From NCBI GenBank assembly GCA_900553155.1, contig USCM01000061.1, positions 1-9,213 on the forward strand: a DNA stretch of 9,213 nt. Reading direction: 5' to 3'. Below are positions 1-6,786 of the stretch, in pieces. Position 1 is the first letter of the stretch. Each line of letters opens with the position of its first letter. A model generated the notes under the pieces. That model was not told the origin of the DNA. It did no database searches and saw only the letters and a list, made by a program, of their open reading frames with translations. Source of the DNA: an uncultured Prevotella sp. GTDB lineage: Bacteria; Bacteroidota; Bacteroidia; Bacteroidales; Bacteroidaceae. Made by a program: the position numbers and the translations under genes.

Positions 1-51
1 GCGACCTCACGCCCCCCAGACGCGTGCGCTAACCAACTGCGCTACATCCCG
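1..51 (-). tRNA. tRNA-Pro (anticodon GGG), 3' part cut off by the window edge
   Basis: Read on the minus strand from 51, the sequence folds as the 5' two thirds of a tRNA. The acceptor strand CGGGATG (51-45) is followed by T8 and A9. The D arm is GCGC / AGTTGGTTA / GCGC. The anticodon arm is CGCGT / CTGGGGG / GCGTG, with two G-T pairs. Then come the variable bases AGGTC and the first bases of the T stem. The anticodon GGG lies at 17-15, giving a proline tRNA reading CCC and CCU. About 26 bases (T arm, acceptor 3' strand, CCA) lie beyond position 1. The arms and the invariant GG of the D loop are visible. The 3' acceptor strand cannot be checked here. Confidence 0.93.
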
Positions 52-70
52 TGCTCCTTAAAAGCGAGTG

Positions 71-102
71 CAAAGATACTTACTTATTGTGAAACAGCCA
101 AA
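71..102 (-). promoter_or_regulatory. Bacteroidetes-type promoter for the tRNA-Pro gene
   Basis: On the minus strand there is TTTG at 102-99, a 20-base spacer, then TATCTTTG at 78-71. This matches the Bacteroidetes primary sigma factor consensus TTTG-N19-21-TAnnTTTG. Transcription would start near 64, about a dozen bases before the mature tRNA 5' end at 51, leaving a short leader for RNase P to remove. Confidence 0.8.
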
Positions 103-141
103 TTTATTGGCAACTTTTTAACGTACGTGGATTTATTTTTT

Positions 142-149
142 TATCTTTG
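142..149 (+). promoter_or_regulatory. -7 element of the likely aroA (operon) promoter
   Basis: TATCTTTG matches the Bacteroidetes -7 consensus TAnnTTTG. The best upstream partner at proper spacing is the imperfect TTTA at 117-120, 21 bases away, so the -33 element is weak. Transcription would begin near 155, giving a leader of roughly 40 bases before the aroA ATG at 196. No comparable element was found before the next four genes, so this may be the main promoter of the whole plus-strand run. Confidence 0.65.
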
Positions 150-195
150 CATTGTCGTTAGACATATACATAATAAGTAATCCAAAACTTAGCTT

Positions 196-1449
196 ATGCA
201 ATATATACTTAACCCACCGTCATCGCTAAATGCCGTCATCAAGTTGCCGTCGTCTAAGAGCATCAGCAACCGTGCCCTGATAATACATGCCCTGTCTAAG
301 GGCAATCTGCTGCCAGAGAACCTTTCGGTATGCGACGACACCGAGGTTATAGTCAATGCCCTGATGTACAACCCCGACGTTATCGACATCAAGGCAGCCG
401 GAACGGCTATGCGATTTATGACTGCTTACCTCTCGGTTACGCCAGGCGAGCACGTCATTACAGGTACCGAGCGCATGAAGCAGCGCCCAATACGCATCCT
501 TGTCGACGCCCTGCGATATATCGGAGCCGACATCGAATATGTGGGCGAGGAGGGATTTCCGCCTCTGCGCATAAAGGGACGTCCGCTCGACGGCGGCTAT
601 ATGGAGGTGCCAGCCAACATCAGCTCGCAGTATATCTCGGCTCTGTTGATGATTGGACCGGTGCTCAAGAATGGTTTGGAGCTTAAGATGACGGGTGATA
701 TAGCTTCCCGTCCATACATCGACCTCACGCTTTGGATGATGCGCGAGTTTGGTGCCGATGCCGATTGGAGCGACGTCGACACCGTTAAGGTCAACCCCAA
801 GCCATACCAGCAGCATAAGTATCTTATAGAGAACGACTGGAGTGCGTCGTCTTATTGGTATGAGATGATGGCTCTGCTGGGCGACACCGATTCGTCGGTA
901 TCGTTGCTCGGACTTTTCGATGCGTCAAAGCAAGGCGACTCTATCGTTAAGTATATATTCTCGTTGATTGGTGTTAAGACCCGATTTGTCAATGAGGACG
1001 AACAGGATTCAGGCTCGGTTGTAAAGCTTAAGACGCAGCCATGTCTGTTGCCACGACTCGACTACGACTTTGTTGCGGCTCCCGACTTGGCTCAAACCAT
1101 TGTCGTAACGTGCGCATTGATGGACATACCGTTCCGGTTTACAGGCTTGGCAAGCCTTAAGATAAAGGAAACCGACCGCATCGAGGCTCTTAAGCGCGAG
1201 CTCCAGAAGCTTGGCTACGTCTTGCGCGACGAGAACAACGACACCCTTATATGGGACGGCACACGCTGCGAGCCAAGCCTCGAGCCTATCGATACATACG
1301 AAGACCACCGCATGGCTATGGCTTTTGCGCCGGCTGCCATCAAGTTTCCGGGGCTTCGCATCAACAATCCGCAGGTCGTAACAAAGTCGTATCCGCAGTA
1401 TTGGGACGACCTAGAGAAGGCGGGATGGACCATTGAAAAGGTAAAGTAA
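196..1449 (+). CDS. aroA: 3-phosphoshikimate 1-carboxyvinyltransferase (EPSP synthase)
   Basis: This is the sixth step of the shikimate pathway. The cytosolic enzyme transfers the enolpyruvyl group of phosphoenolpyruvate to shikimate 3-phosphate, on the way to chorismate and the aromatic amino acids. At 417 residues it is near the family's usual length. Visible motifs are SSKSISNRA with K21, S22 and R26 (substrate phosphate binding), AGTAMRF at 68-74, RPIR with R97, SSQY at 143-146, PDLAQT with D297 (position of the catalytic Asp), KETDRIEAL with K324, E325 and R328, EDHRMAMA with R372, and TKSYPQYW with K397. The glycine motif differs from the classical NAGTAMRP: the Asn is Ala67 and the Pro after Arg is Phe74. 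The ATG fits the usual N-terminus, and an A/T-rich leader without Shine-Dalgarno precedes it. It heads the plus-strand run, 13 bases before the next gene. Confidence 0.97.
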   Translation: MQYILNPPSSLNAVIKLPSSKSISNRALIIHALSKGNLLPENLSVCDDTEVIVNALMYNPDVIDIKAAGTAMRFMTAYLSVTPGEHVITGTERMKQRPIRILVDALRYIGADIEYVGEEGFPPLRIKGRPLDGGYMEVPANISSQYISALLMIGPVLKNGLELKMTGDIASRPYIDLTLWMMREFGADADWSDVDTVKVNPKPYQQHKYLIENDWSASSYWYEMMALLGDTDSSVSLLGLFDASKQGDSIVKYIFSLIGVKTRFVNEDEQDSGSVVKLKTQPCLLPRLDYDFVAAPDLAQTIVVTCALMDIPFRFTGLASLKIKETDRIEALKRELQKLGYVLRDENNDTLIWDGTRCEPSLEPIDTYEDHRMAMAFAPAAIKFPGLRINNPQVVTKSYPQYWDDLEKAGWTIEKVK

Positions 1450-1462
1450 AAAACAAGTATAA

Positions 1463-1855
1463 ATGCTTATTCTGATATTATCAATAGTAGCCCTCGGCAT
1501 CTTTGCAGCCCTCTACTCGCGGCTGTCGAGCCGAGGCAACCACGACGACGAGCCTATAAAGGTGGCGCAGACATGTGCCACCTGCGACGGCACACCCACC
1601 ACCAAGTGCGAGCAAGACTGCATGATGGAGGCTTCTACCAAGCCAATAGAGTATTATGACGACGAAGAACTCGACACCTTCATAGGCCGACCAGCCGATA
1701 GCTATACCGACGACGAGGCAGAGCAGTTCTCCGACGTGCTCTACACCATGCGTCAGGACGAGGTGGCTGCGTGGTGCCGAAGCCTCAATCTGCGTGGCAT
1801 ACAGCTGCCCAACCAGATTAAGGACGAGGTTGTGATGATGATATCAGACAACTGA
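1463..1855 (+). CDS. Small membrane-anchored protein with a four-cysteine motif, function unknown
   Basis: The product has 130 residues. Residues 1-18 are strongly hydrophobic and followed by Arg20 and Arg24, as in an N-terminal membrane anchor or uncleaved signal. There is no lipobox. Next comes a cluster C38-x2-C41-x7-C49-x3-C53, which could bind a metal or Fe-S cluster or form disulfides. An acidic stretch follows (YYDDEELDTF, 64-73), then a soluble, mostly helical C-terminal half with conserved-looking SYTDDEAEQF and VLYTMRQDEV segments. I recall similar short proteins encoded after aroA in other Bacteroidales, sometimes labelled phospholipase. Nothing here supports that activity: there is no GxSxG or HKD motif. 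The gene sits 13 bases after aroA and 26 before the PorW-like gene, so it is probably co-transcribed. Coding status is supported by its fit in the operon. Function is unassigned. Confidence 0.85.
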   Translation: MLILILSIVALGIFAALYSRLSSRGNHDDEPIKVAQTCATCDGTPTTKCEQDCMMEASTKPIEYYDDEELDTFIGRPADSYTDDEAEQFSDVLYTMRQDEVAAWCRSLNLRGIQLPNQIKDEVVMMISDN

Positions 1856-1879
1856 TAGTTGCTTACCGAAGACATTTAG

Positions 1880-1885
1880 ATGTGA
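1880..1885 (+). promoter_or_regulatory. GTG start of porW overlapping an out-of-frame ATG-TGA
   Basis: The porW start codon GTG (1882-1884) lies inside the string ATGTGA. An ATG at 1880-1882 in another frame is followed at once by TGA at 1883-1885. I see no in-frame ATG that would keep the lipoprotein signal sequence, and no strong Shine-Dalgarno sequence upstream, so GTG is chosen because it gives a complete signal peptide and lipobox. Confidence 0.6.
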
Positions 1886-4800
1886 AAAGAATAGAATCCC
1901 GACATATTATCCCGCTTCTTATCGCTGCCATTATTGTAGCAGCGACGGGATGTTCTACGCAGAAAAACACCGCCAAGACACGTTTTTGGCACAGCTTCAA
2001 GGCTCGATACAACACCTATTATAATGGCTCGCTTGCCTATATCGACGGCTCGTTGGAGAAGGAGAATGGCAATAAGGACAACTTCACCGAGATGTTGCCC
2101 CTATACACCGTCAGCAACAAGCAGAGCCGCGAGTTGGGCAAGGCCAACTTCGACCGAGCCATAGAGAAGTGTCAGAAGACCATAAAGCTGCACAGCATAA
2201 AGCGTCGTCCCGAGTGGACCAAGAACCGACGCAAGACCGAGAAGGACATCGAGTGGTTGTCGCGCCGCGAGTACAACCCCTTCCTTTGGCGTGCCTGGCT
2301 GCTTATGGGTCGTTCGCAGTTTTACAAGGGAGCCTTCGACGAGGCTGCGTCTACCTTTGCCTATATGGGCCGTCTGTACCAAACGCAGCCTGCCATATAC
2401 GCCAAGTCGCGTGCATGGCTTGCCAAGAGCTACATAGAAGAGGGCTGGCTGTACGATGCCGAGGACGTGATACGTGGCATGGAGCGCGACTCCATACACT
2501 GGTCGGCACGCAAGGAGTGGGATTATACCTATGCCGACTACTACATACACACGGGCGATTATGCCAAGGCGGTGCCTTATCTGCGCCGTGTCATCAAGCA
2601 CGAGATGCGTCGCAAGCAGCGCGCCAGAGAGTGGTATCTTATGGGACAGCTGCAAGCCGCACTTGGCAACAAAGCCGAAGCGCTTAAAGCCTACAAGAAG
2701 GTGGTGCGTCAAAATCCGCCTTACGAGATTGAGTTTAACGCCCGCATAGCCATGACCGAGGTGTTGTCGGGTGCCCAATCGAAGAAGATGATAGGTCGAC
2801 TGAAGCGTATGGCGGCATCCGACAAGAACAAGGACTATCTCGACCAGGTGTACTATGCGCTTGGCAATATCTATATGGCGCGTCAAGACACAGCCAATGC
2901 CATATCTTCCTACGAGCGCGGAGCAGCCAAGGCTACCCGTTCGGGTATAGAGAAGGGTGTGTTGATGCTGCGTCTCGGCGACATCTATTGGGATATGGAG
3001 CGCTATGGCGACGCCCAGCGTTGCTACGGCGAGGTTATCGGCATGCTCGACAAGGAGCGCAAGGACTACGAGCAGCTGTCTGAGCGCTCAAAGGTTCTCG
3101 ACCAGCTTGTGCCTTATACCGATGCCGTTCAGCTGCAAGACTCGCTGCAAGAGCTTGCCCGCATGCCCGAGGCAGAGCGCAATGCCGCCATCGACCGCAC
3201 CATTGCCGAGCTTAAGCGCAAGGAGCGCGAGGAGCGACGCAAGCAACAGGAGGAGGACGCACAGCAGACTATAAGCCAGAACAGCGGCAACAACGCTACC
3301 CAGAACAATCGTCCCAACGCCGCACAGCAGAATCAGCAGAACGCCAACGCTCTGTGGTACTTCTACAATCCGATGGCTGTTAGCCAGGGAAAGGCTGCCT
3401 TCGAGAAGCTTTGGGGCAAGCGCGAGAATGCCGACAACTGGCAGCGCATAAACAAGACGGTGGTGGCTACGATGCAAGACGAACCTGAGATGTCGCAAGA
3501 ACAGCTCGACTCTATTGCCCATGCTGAGGCTGTTGCCGACTCGCTTGCACAGATTGCGGATAGCGCGCAGAACGATCCGCACCGCCGCGAGTATTATCTT
3601 GCACAGATACCGTTCACCAAGGAGCAGGTCGACGCAAGCAACAAGGTTATCGAGGACGGATTGTTCAACTCTGGAGTGATATTCAAGGACAAGCTCGACA
3701 ACCTGCCTTTGGCAGAGAAGCAGCTCACACGTCTTGTGTCGGCGTATACCGATTACGAGCGTCTTGCCGATGCCTATTATCACCTCTACCTACTGTATAT
3801 GCGCAAGGGCGATGCCCCCACAGCCGATACCTACGTGGCACGGCTTAAGAAGGAGTACCCCGAAAACGAGTGGACCATACTGCTTTCCGACCCCCACTTT
3901 GTGGAGAACGCACGCTTCGGAGCCGCCGTTGAAGACTCGCTTTATGCCTCTACCTACGACGCTTTCAAGGCGGCACGATATAAAGAGGTGGCAGCCAACG
4001 TTAAGGTATCTACCCAACGCTTCCCTCTCGGAGCCAACCGCGACAAGTTTGTCTTCATTGGCGGACTTGGCAAGCTCAACGAGGGCGATGCCGACGGATG
4101 CCTAAAGGATATGAAGACCGTTGTCGAGAAGTATCCGCAGAGTGGCGTGGCTACAATGGCGGGTATGATAGTCAAGGGAGTGGGCGAGGGCAGAAGGCTC
4201 CGTGGAGGCCAGTTCGACCTTGCCGGAGTGTGGGACCGCCGCACCGTTGTGCTACGCGACAGCGACTCTACCGCCGTTCGCCAGTTGTCCGACGACCGCA
4301 ACGCCGCCTTTGTGTACACCATTGTATATCGTCCCGACTCGGTAGACGAGAACAAGTTGCTCTTCGAGTTGGCTCGATACAACTTCACAAGTTATATGGT
4401 GCGCAATTTCGAGATAGGTGTTGAGGATGCCGACGGACTGCATCGTATGACCATTAGTGGATTCCGCAACTATGACGAGGCATTGCAGTATGCGCGTCAG
4501 CTGCACGCCCAGACGTCCGTGGCAAGGCTCATTGGCAACAACCGCACATACGTGATAAGCGAGCCCAACCTCCCGTTGCTCGGCCGCCAGTATAGCTATA
4601 CCGACTACGAGAAGTTCTATGCCAAGCACTTCGCTCCGCTTAAGACAAGCACAGAGCCGCTGCTTACAGAGCCCGACTTCATTGCGCCTGCCAAGCCTAA
4701 GAACGAGGACGAGCCACAGGACGACTTCGACACACCGTCTGCCGATACTCCGAACAATACCAACGTAATGCTCGAAGACACCCCGGCAGATACCAACAAC

Positions 4801-5130
4801 ACTGGCAACACCGTCATTATGGAGGATAAGGTAGCCCCGGCAAATGCAGGCAATACCGAGACAATAATAGAGGATAAGCCGCAACAGGAGACTGGCAACC
4901 AAACCGTCATAACCGATTTGGAGCCAGAGGCAAAGCCTAAACCAGCGGTTAAGCCCGAGCCAAAGCCCGAGGAGAAACCTTCGGCACGAAAGATTGAGGA
5001 CGAGTTCTACTTCGGCGATGCGCCTGCCCCGTCGCAGCCAGCCACCAAGAAGGCTCAGCCAACGGCAAAGGACAAACAGAAGGACAACGACTTTGATACC
5101 GACGAGTATTACGATCTCGAAGGATTTTGA
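1882..5130 (+). CDS. porW: PorW/SprE-family TPR lipoprotein (type IX secretion associated)
   Basis: This is a large lipoprotein of 1082 residues. In T9SS organisms PorW (SprE in gliding Flavobacterium) is an outer-membrane-anchored periplasmic lipoprotein needed for secretion and thought to link the PorK/N ring to the translocon. The start is GTG at 1882. It gives a clean lipoprotein signal: basic start, hydrophobic 9-21, lipobox A21-T22-G23-C24. After Cys24, the segment with RFWHSFKARYNTYYNG is typical of the family. TPR-like helical repeats cover about 137-390 (for example YYIHTGDYAKAVPYLRRV). A charged coiled coil lies near 440-460 and a Q/N-rich linker at 461-489. Then come WYFYNP (492-497) and WGKR (511-514), further TPR-like units at 629-662 and 714-752, and a possible SPOR-like fold around 820-905. 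The tail from about 930 is Pro/Glu/Lys-rich with short repeats. The family call is firm; a T9SS role depends on the rest of the genome. Confidence 0.85.
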   Translation: MKRIESRHIIPLLIAAIIVAATGCSTQKNTAKTRFWHSFKARYNTYYNGSLAYIDGSLEKENGNKDNFTEMLPLYTVSNKQSRELGKANFDRAIEKCQKTIKLHSIKRRPEWTKNRRKTEKDIEWLSRREYNPFLWRAWLLMGRSQFYKGAFDEAASTFAYMGRLYQTQPAIYAKSRAWLAKSYIEEGWLYDAEDVIRGMERDSIHWSARKEWDYTYADYYIHTGDYAKAVPYLRRVIKHEMRRKQRAREWYLMGQLQAALGNKAEALKAYKKVVRQNPPYEIEFNARIAMTEVLSGAQSKKMIGRLKRMAASDKNKDYLDQVYYALGNIYMARQDTANAISSYERGAAKATRSGIEKGVLMLRLGDIYWDMERYGDAQRCYGEVIGMLDKERKDYEQLSERSKVLDQLVPYTDAVQLQDSLQELARMPEAERNAAIDRTIAELKRKEREERRKQQEEDAQQTISQNSGNNATQNNRPNAAQQNQQNANALWYFYNPMAVSQGKAAFEKLWGKRENADNWQRINKTVVATMQDEPEMSQEQLDSIAHAEAVADSLAQIADSAQNDPHRREYYLAQIPFTKEQVDASNKVIEDGLFNSGVIFKDKLDNLPLAEKQLTRLVSAYTDYERLADAYYHLYLLYMRKGDAPTADTYVARLKKEYPENEWTILLSDPHFVENARFGAAVEDSLYASTYDAFKAARYKEVAANVKVSTQRFPLGANRDKFVFIGGLGKLNEGDADGCLKDMKTVVEKYPQSGVATMAGMIVKGVGEGRRLRGGQFDLAGVWDRRTVVLRDSDSTAVRQLSDDRNAAFVYTIVYRPDSVDENKLLFELARYNFTSYMVRNFEIGVEDADGLHRMTISGFRNYDEALQYARQLHAQTSVARLIGNNRTYVISEPNLPLLGRQYSYTDYEKFYAKHFAPLKTSTEPLLTEPDFIAPAKPKNEDEPQDDFDTPSADTPNNTNVMLEDTPADTNNTGNTVIMEDKVAPANAGNTETIIEDKPQQETGNQTVITDLEPEAKPKPAVKPEPKPEEKPSARKIEDEFYFGDAPAPSQPATKKAQPTAKDKQKDNDFDTDEYYDLEGF
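4753..4926 (+). repeat. Degenerate repeats encoding the PorW-like C-terminal tail
   Basis: Within porW, residues 958-1015 hold four diverged copies of a 14-16 residue unit, roughly N-x-x-hydrophobic-hydrophobic-E/T-D-x-x-P. The cores are NVMLEDTP, NTVIMEDKVAP, NTETIIEDKP and NQTVITDLEP. They are followed by a Pro/Lys/Glu-rich stretch and an acidic, aromatic end (YYDLEGF). The copies are recognisable at protein level and only partly at DNA level, suggesting an old expansion. Confidence 0.6.
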
Positions 5131-5140
5131 TGTAAAGTGA

Positions 5141-5183
5141 ACGAGTAGACGAGCCAACTCGTCAACTCGTCAACTTGTCAACT
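5141..5183 (+). repeat. Tandem 8-base repeats forming a stem-loop before porX
   Basis: Between porW and porX the sequence holds caactcgt at 5155-5162 and 5163-5170, caacttgt at 5171-5178, and a partial caact at 5179-5183. The preceding bases are complementary: acgagt (5141-5146) pairs with actcgt (5165-5170), and gacgag (5148-5153) pairs with ctcgtc (5158-5163). The result is a 12-pair hairpin with one A-A mismatch and a CCAA loop. No T-run follows (the next bases are A-rich), so a classical intrinsic terminator is not indicated. It may be an mRNA stability element, a partial terminator or a dispersed intergenic repeat. Confidence 0.75.
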
Positions 5184-5199
5184 ATAAAAAAACATACTT

Positions 5200-6753
5200 A
5201 TGACAACAGGATATTTGCTTTGGTGCGACGACGAGATAGAACTCCTTCGCGCCCACATCATATTTTTGCAGAAGAAAGGCTACGAGGTAGTGACGGTAAG
5301 CAATGGCACCGACGCCATAGAGCAATGCCGTCAGCACACCTTCGACCTCGTGCTGCTCGACGAGATGATGCCCGGCCTTACGGGTCTTGAGACGCTGCAA
5401 CAGATTAAGGAGATACAGCCCGCCACGCCCGTCGTAATGGTTACGAAGAGCGAGGAGGAGAACATTATGGATCAGGCTATAGGCTCAAAGATAGCCGATT
5501 ACCTTATCAAGCCGGTCAACCCCAGCCAGATATTGCTCACGCTCAAGAAGAACATACACAAGAAGCAGATTGTTACGGAGGTTACGCAGTCGGGCTATCA
5601 GCAAAACTTCCAGAACATCGCCATGCAGATAATGGACAGCCAGTCGGCCGACGACTGGAAGGAAGTGTATCGCCGACTGGTACACTGGGAGCTCGAGCTA
5701 AGCTCCACCGACTCCAACATGACGGAGATGCTTGAGATGCAGAAGGAAGAGGCCAACAACGGATTTGCCAAGTTTATACGCCGCAACTATATGAACTGGG
5801 TTAAGCCCGGAGCCACCGAGCGTCCGCTGATGAGTCCCGACATCTTCAAGCGCAAGGTGTTTCCGCTGCTCAACGACAAGCAGAAGGTATTTCTCATCGT
5901 TATCGACAACTTCCGCTACGACCAGTGGCGAGTGTTGTCGCAGGAGATAGGCGATATGTTCGACATCGACGAGGATATGTATATGAGCATCCTGCCCACC
6001 GCCACCCAGTATGCCCGCAACGCCATCTTCTCCGGCCTTATGCCCCAACAGATAGAGAAGATGTTTCCAGAGCTGTGGGTAGACGAGGACGAGGAGGAGG
6101 GCAAGAACCTCAACGAGGAGCCGCTTGTGCGCACGCAGATAGAGCGTTATCGCCGTCACGACACCTTCTCCTACCACAAGGTGAACGACTCGGTGGGTGC
6201 CGACCGACTGCTTGAGCGCCTTAACGACCTTATGAAGAACGACCTTAATGTTGTCGTTGTCAACTTCATAGATATGCTGTCGCATGCCCGCACCGAGTCG
6301 AAGATGGTTCGCGAGCTCGCCAACAACGAGTCGGCTTATCGTTCCATAACCCTCTCGTGGTTCCGCCACTCGGTTATGGCCGACCTGCTCAAAGCTCTCG
6401 CGCAGAAGGATTGCAAGATTATTCTCACCACCGACCACGGCTCGATACGAGCCTCAAAGCCGGTGAAGATTATCGGCGACCGCAACACCAACACCAACCT
6501 GCGCTACAAGTTGGGCAAGAACCTCAACTGCCAGTCGAAGGACGTGTTTGTAATAAAGAATCCGCACGAGGCACAGTTGCCTGCCCCCAACATCTCCACC
6601 TCGTACGTGTTTGCCACGGGCAGCACCTTCTTTGCCTACCCCAACAACTACAACTACTACGTGTCCTACTACAAAGACACGTTCCAGCATGGCGGCATAT
6701 CAATGGAGGAAATGCTCATACCATTGATTACGCTTAGCTCGAGGAAGAAGTAG
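5200..6753 (+). CDS. porX: PorX: response regulator fused to a PglZ (alkaline-phosphatase-fold) domain
   Basis: This is a cytosolic two-component regulator of the T9SS. In Porphyromonas gingivalis it is the partner of the histidine kinase PorY and affects transcription of por genes. The 517 residues match PorX length. Residues 1-125 form a receiver domain with the acidic pair D10/D11, phospho-acceptor D54, T82 and K104. A helical linker runs to about 215. From about 225 comes a PglZ domain with a complete two-metal site: D236 (VIDNFRYD), the nucleophile-region Thr in PTATQYARN (probably T269), D358 and H362 (FIDMLSHA), D412 and H413 (TTDHG) and H497 (FQHGG). Published work on PorX describes zinc-dependent phosphodiesterase activity on small nucleotides, and nothing here looks inactivated. 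The start has an A-rich leader. The gene lies 69 bases after porW and 33 before tsaE. The kinase gene is not in the window. Confidence 0.95.
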   Translation: MTTGYLLWCDDEIELLRAHIIFLQKKGYEVVTVSNGTDAIEQCRQHTFDLVLLDEMMPGLTGLETLQQIKEIQPATPVVMVTKSEEENIMDQAIGSKIADYLIKPVNPSQILLTLKKNIHKKQIVTEVTQSGYQQNFQNIAMQIMDSQSADDWKEVYRRLVHWELELSSTDSNMTEMLEMQKEEANNGFAKFIRRNYMNWVKPGATERPLMSPDIFKRKVFPLLNDKQKVFLIVIDNFRYDQWRVLSQEIGDMFDIDEDMYMSILPTATQYARNAIFSGLMPQQIEKMFPELWVDEDEEEGKNLNEEPLVRTQIERYRRHDTFSYHKVNDSVGADRLLERLNDLMKNDLNVVVVNFIDMLSHARTESKMVRELANNESAYRSITLSWFRHSVMADLLKALAQKDCKIILTTDHGSIRASKPVKIIGDRNTNTNLRYKLGKNLNCQSKDVFVIKNPHEAQLPAPNISTSYVFATGSTFFAYPNNYNYYVSYYKDTFQHGGISMEEMLIPLITLSSRKK

Positions 6754-6761
6754 CTAAATAT

Positions 6762-6784
6762 CAACAATATAAACAACAATATAA
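6762..6784 (+). repeat. Tandem 12-base repeat in the tsaE leader
   Basis: The 11-base string caacaatataa occurs at 6762-6772 and again at 6774-6784, as two copies of a 12-base unit, ending two bases before the tsaE ATG at 6787. The leader is almost free of G, as is common for Bacteroidetes translation starts that do not use Shine-Dalgarno pairing. It could keep the ribosome-binding region unstructured. Confidence 0.7.
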
Positions 6785-6786
6785 CA

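Noticed and set aside
2101..2886. Minus-strand open frame (261 codons) opposite the TPR region of porW
   Set aside because: Antisense shadow: no family motifs, no promoter element, and the plus strand carries clear TPR repeats.
4252..5157. Long minus-strand open frame (301 codons) opposite the 3' part of porW
   Set aside because: Its product is a Leu/Val/Arg-rich string with no recognisable domain. It lies wholly against a well-supported gene and is explained by the codon use of that gene.
5141..5183. CRISPR array or intrinsic terminator
   Set aside because: The repeat unit is only 8 bases without spacers, so it is not CRISPR. The hairpin is followed by A-rich rather than T-rich sequence, so it is not a classical terminator on the plus strand.
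5698..6438. Minus-strand open frame (246 codons) opposite porX
   Set aside because: Antisense shadow of the PglZ domain. The composition is biased and no motif is recognisable.
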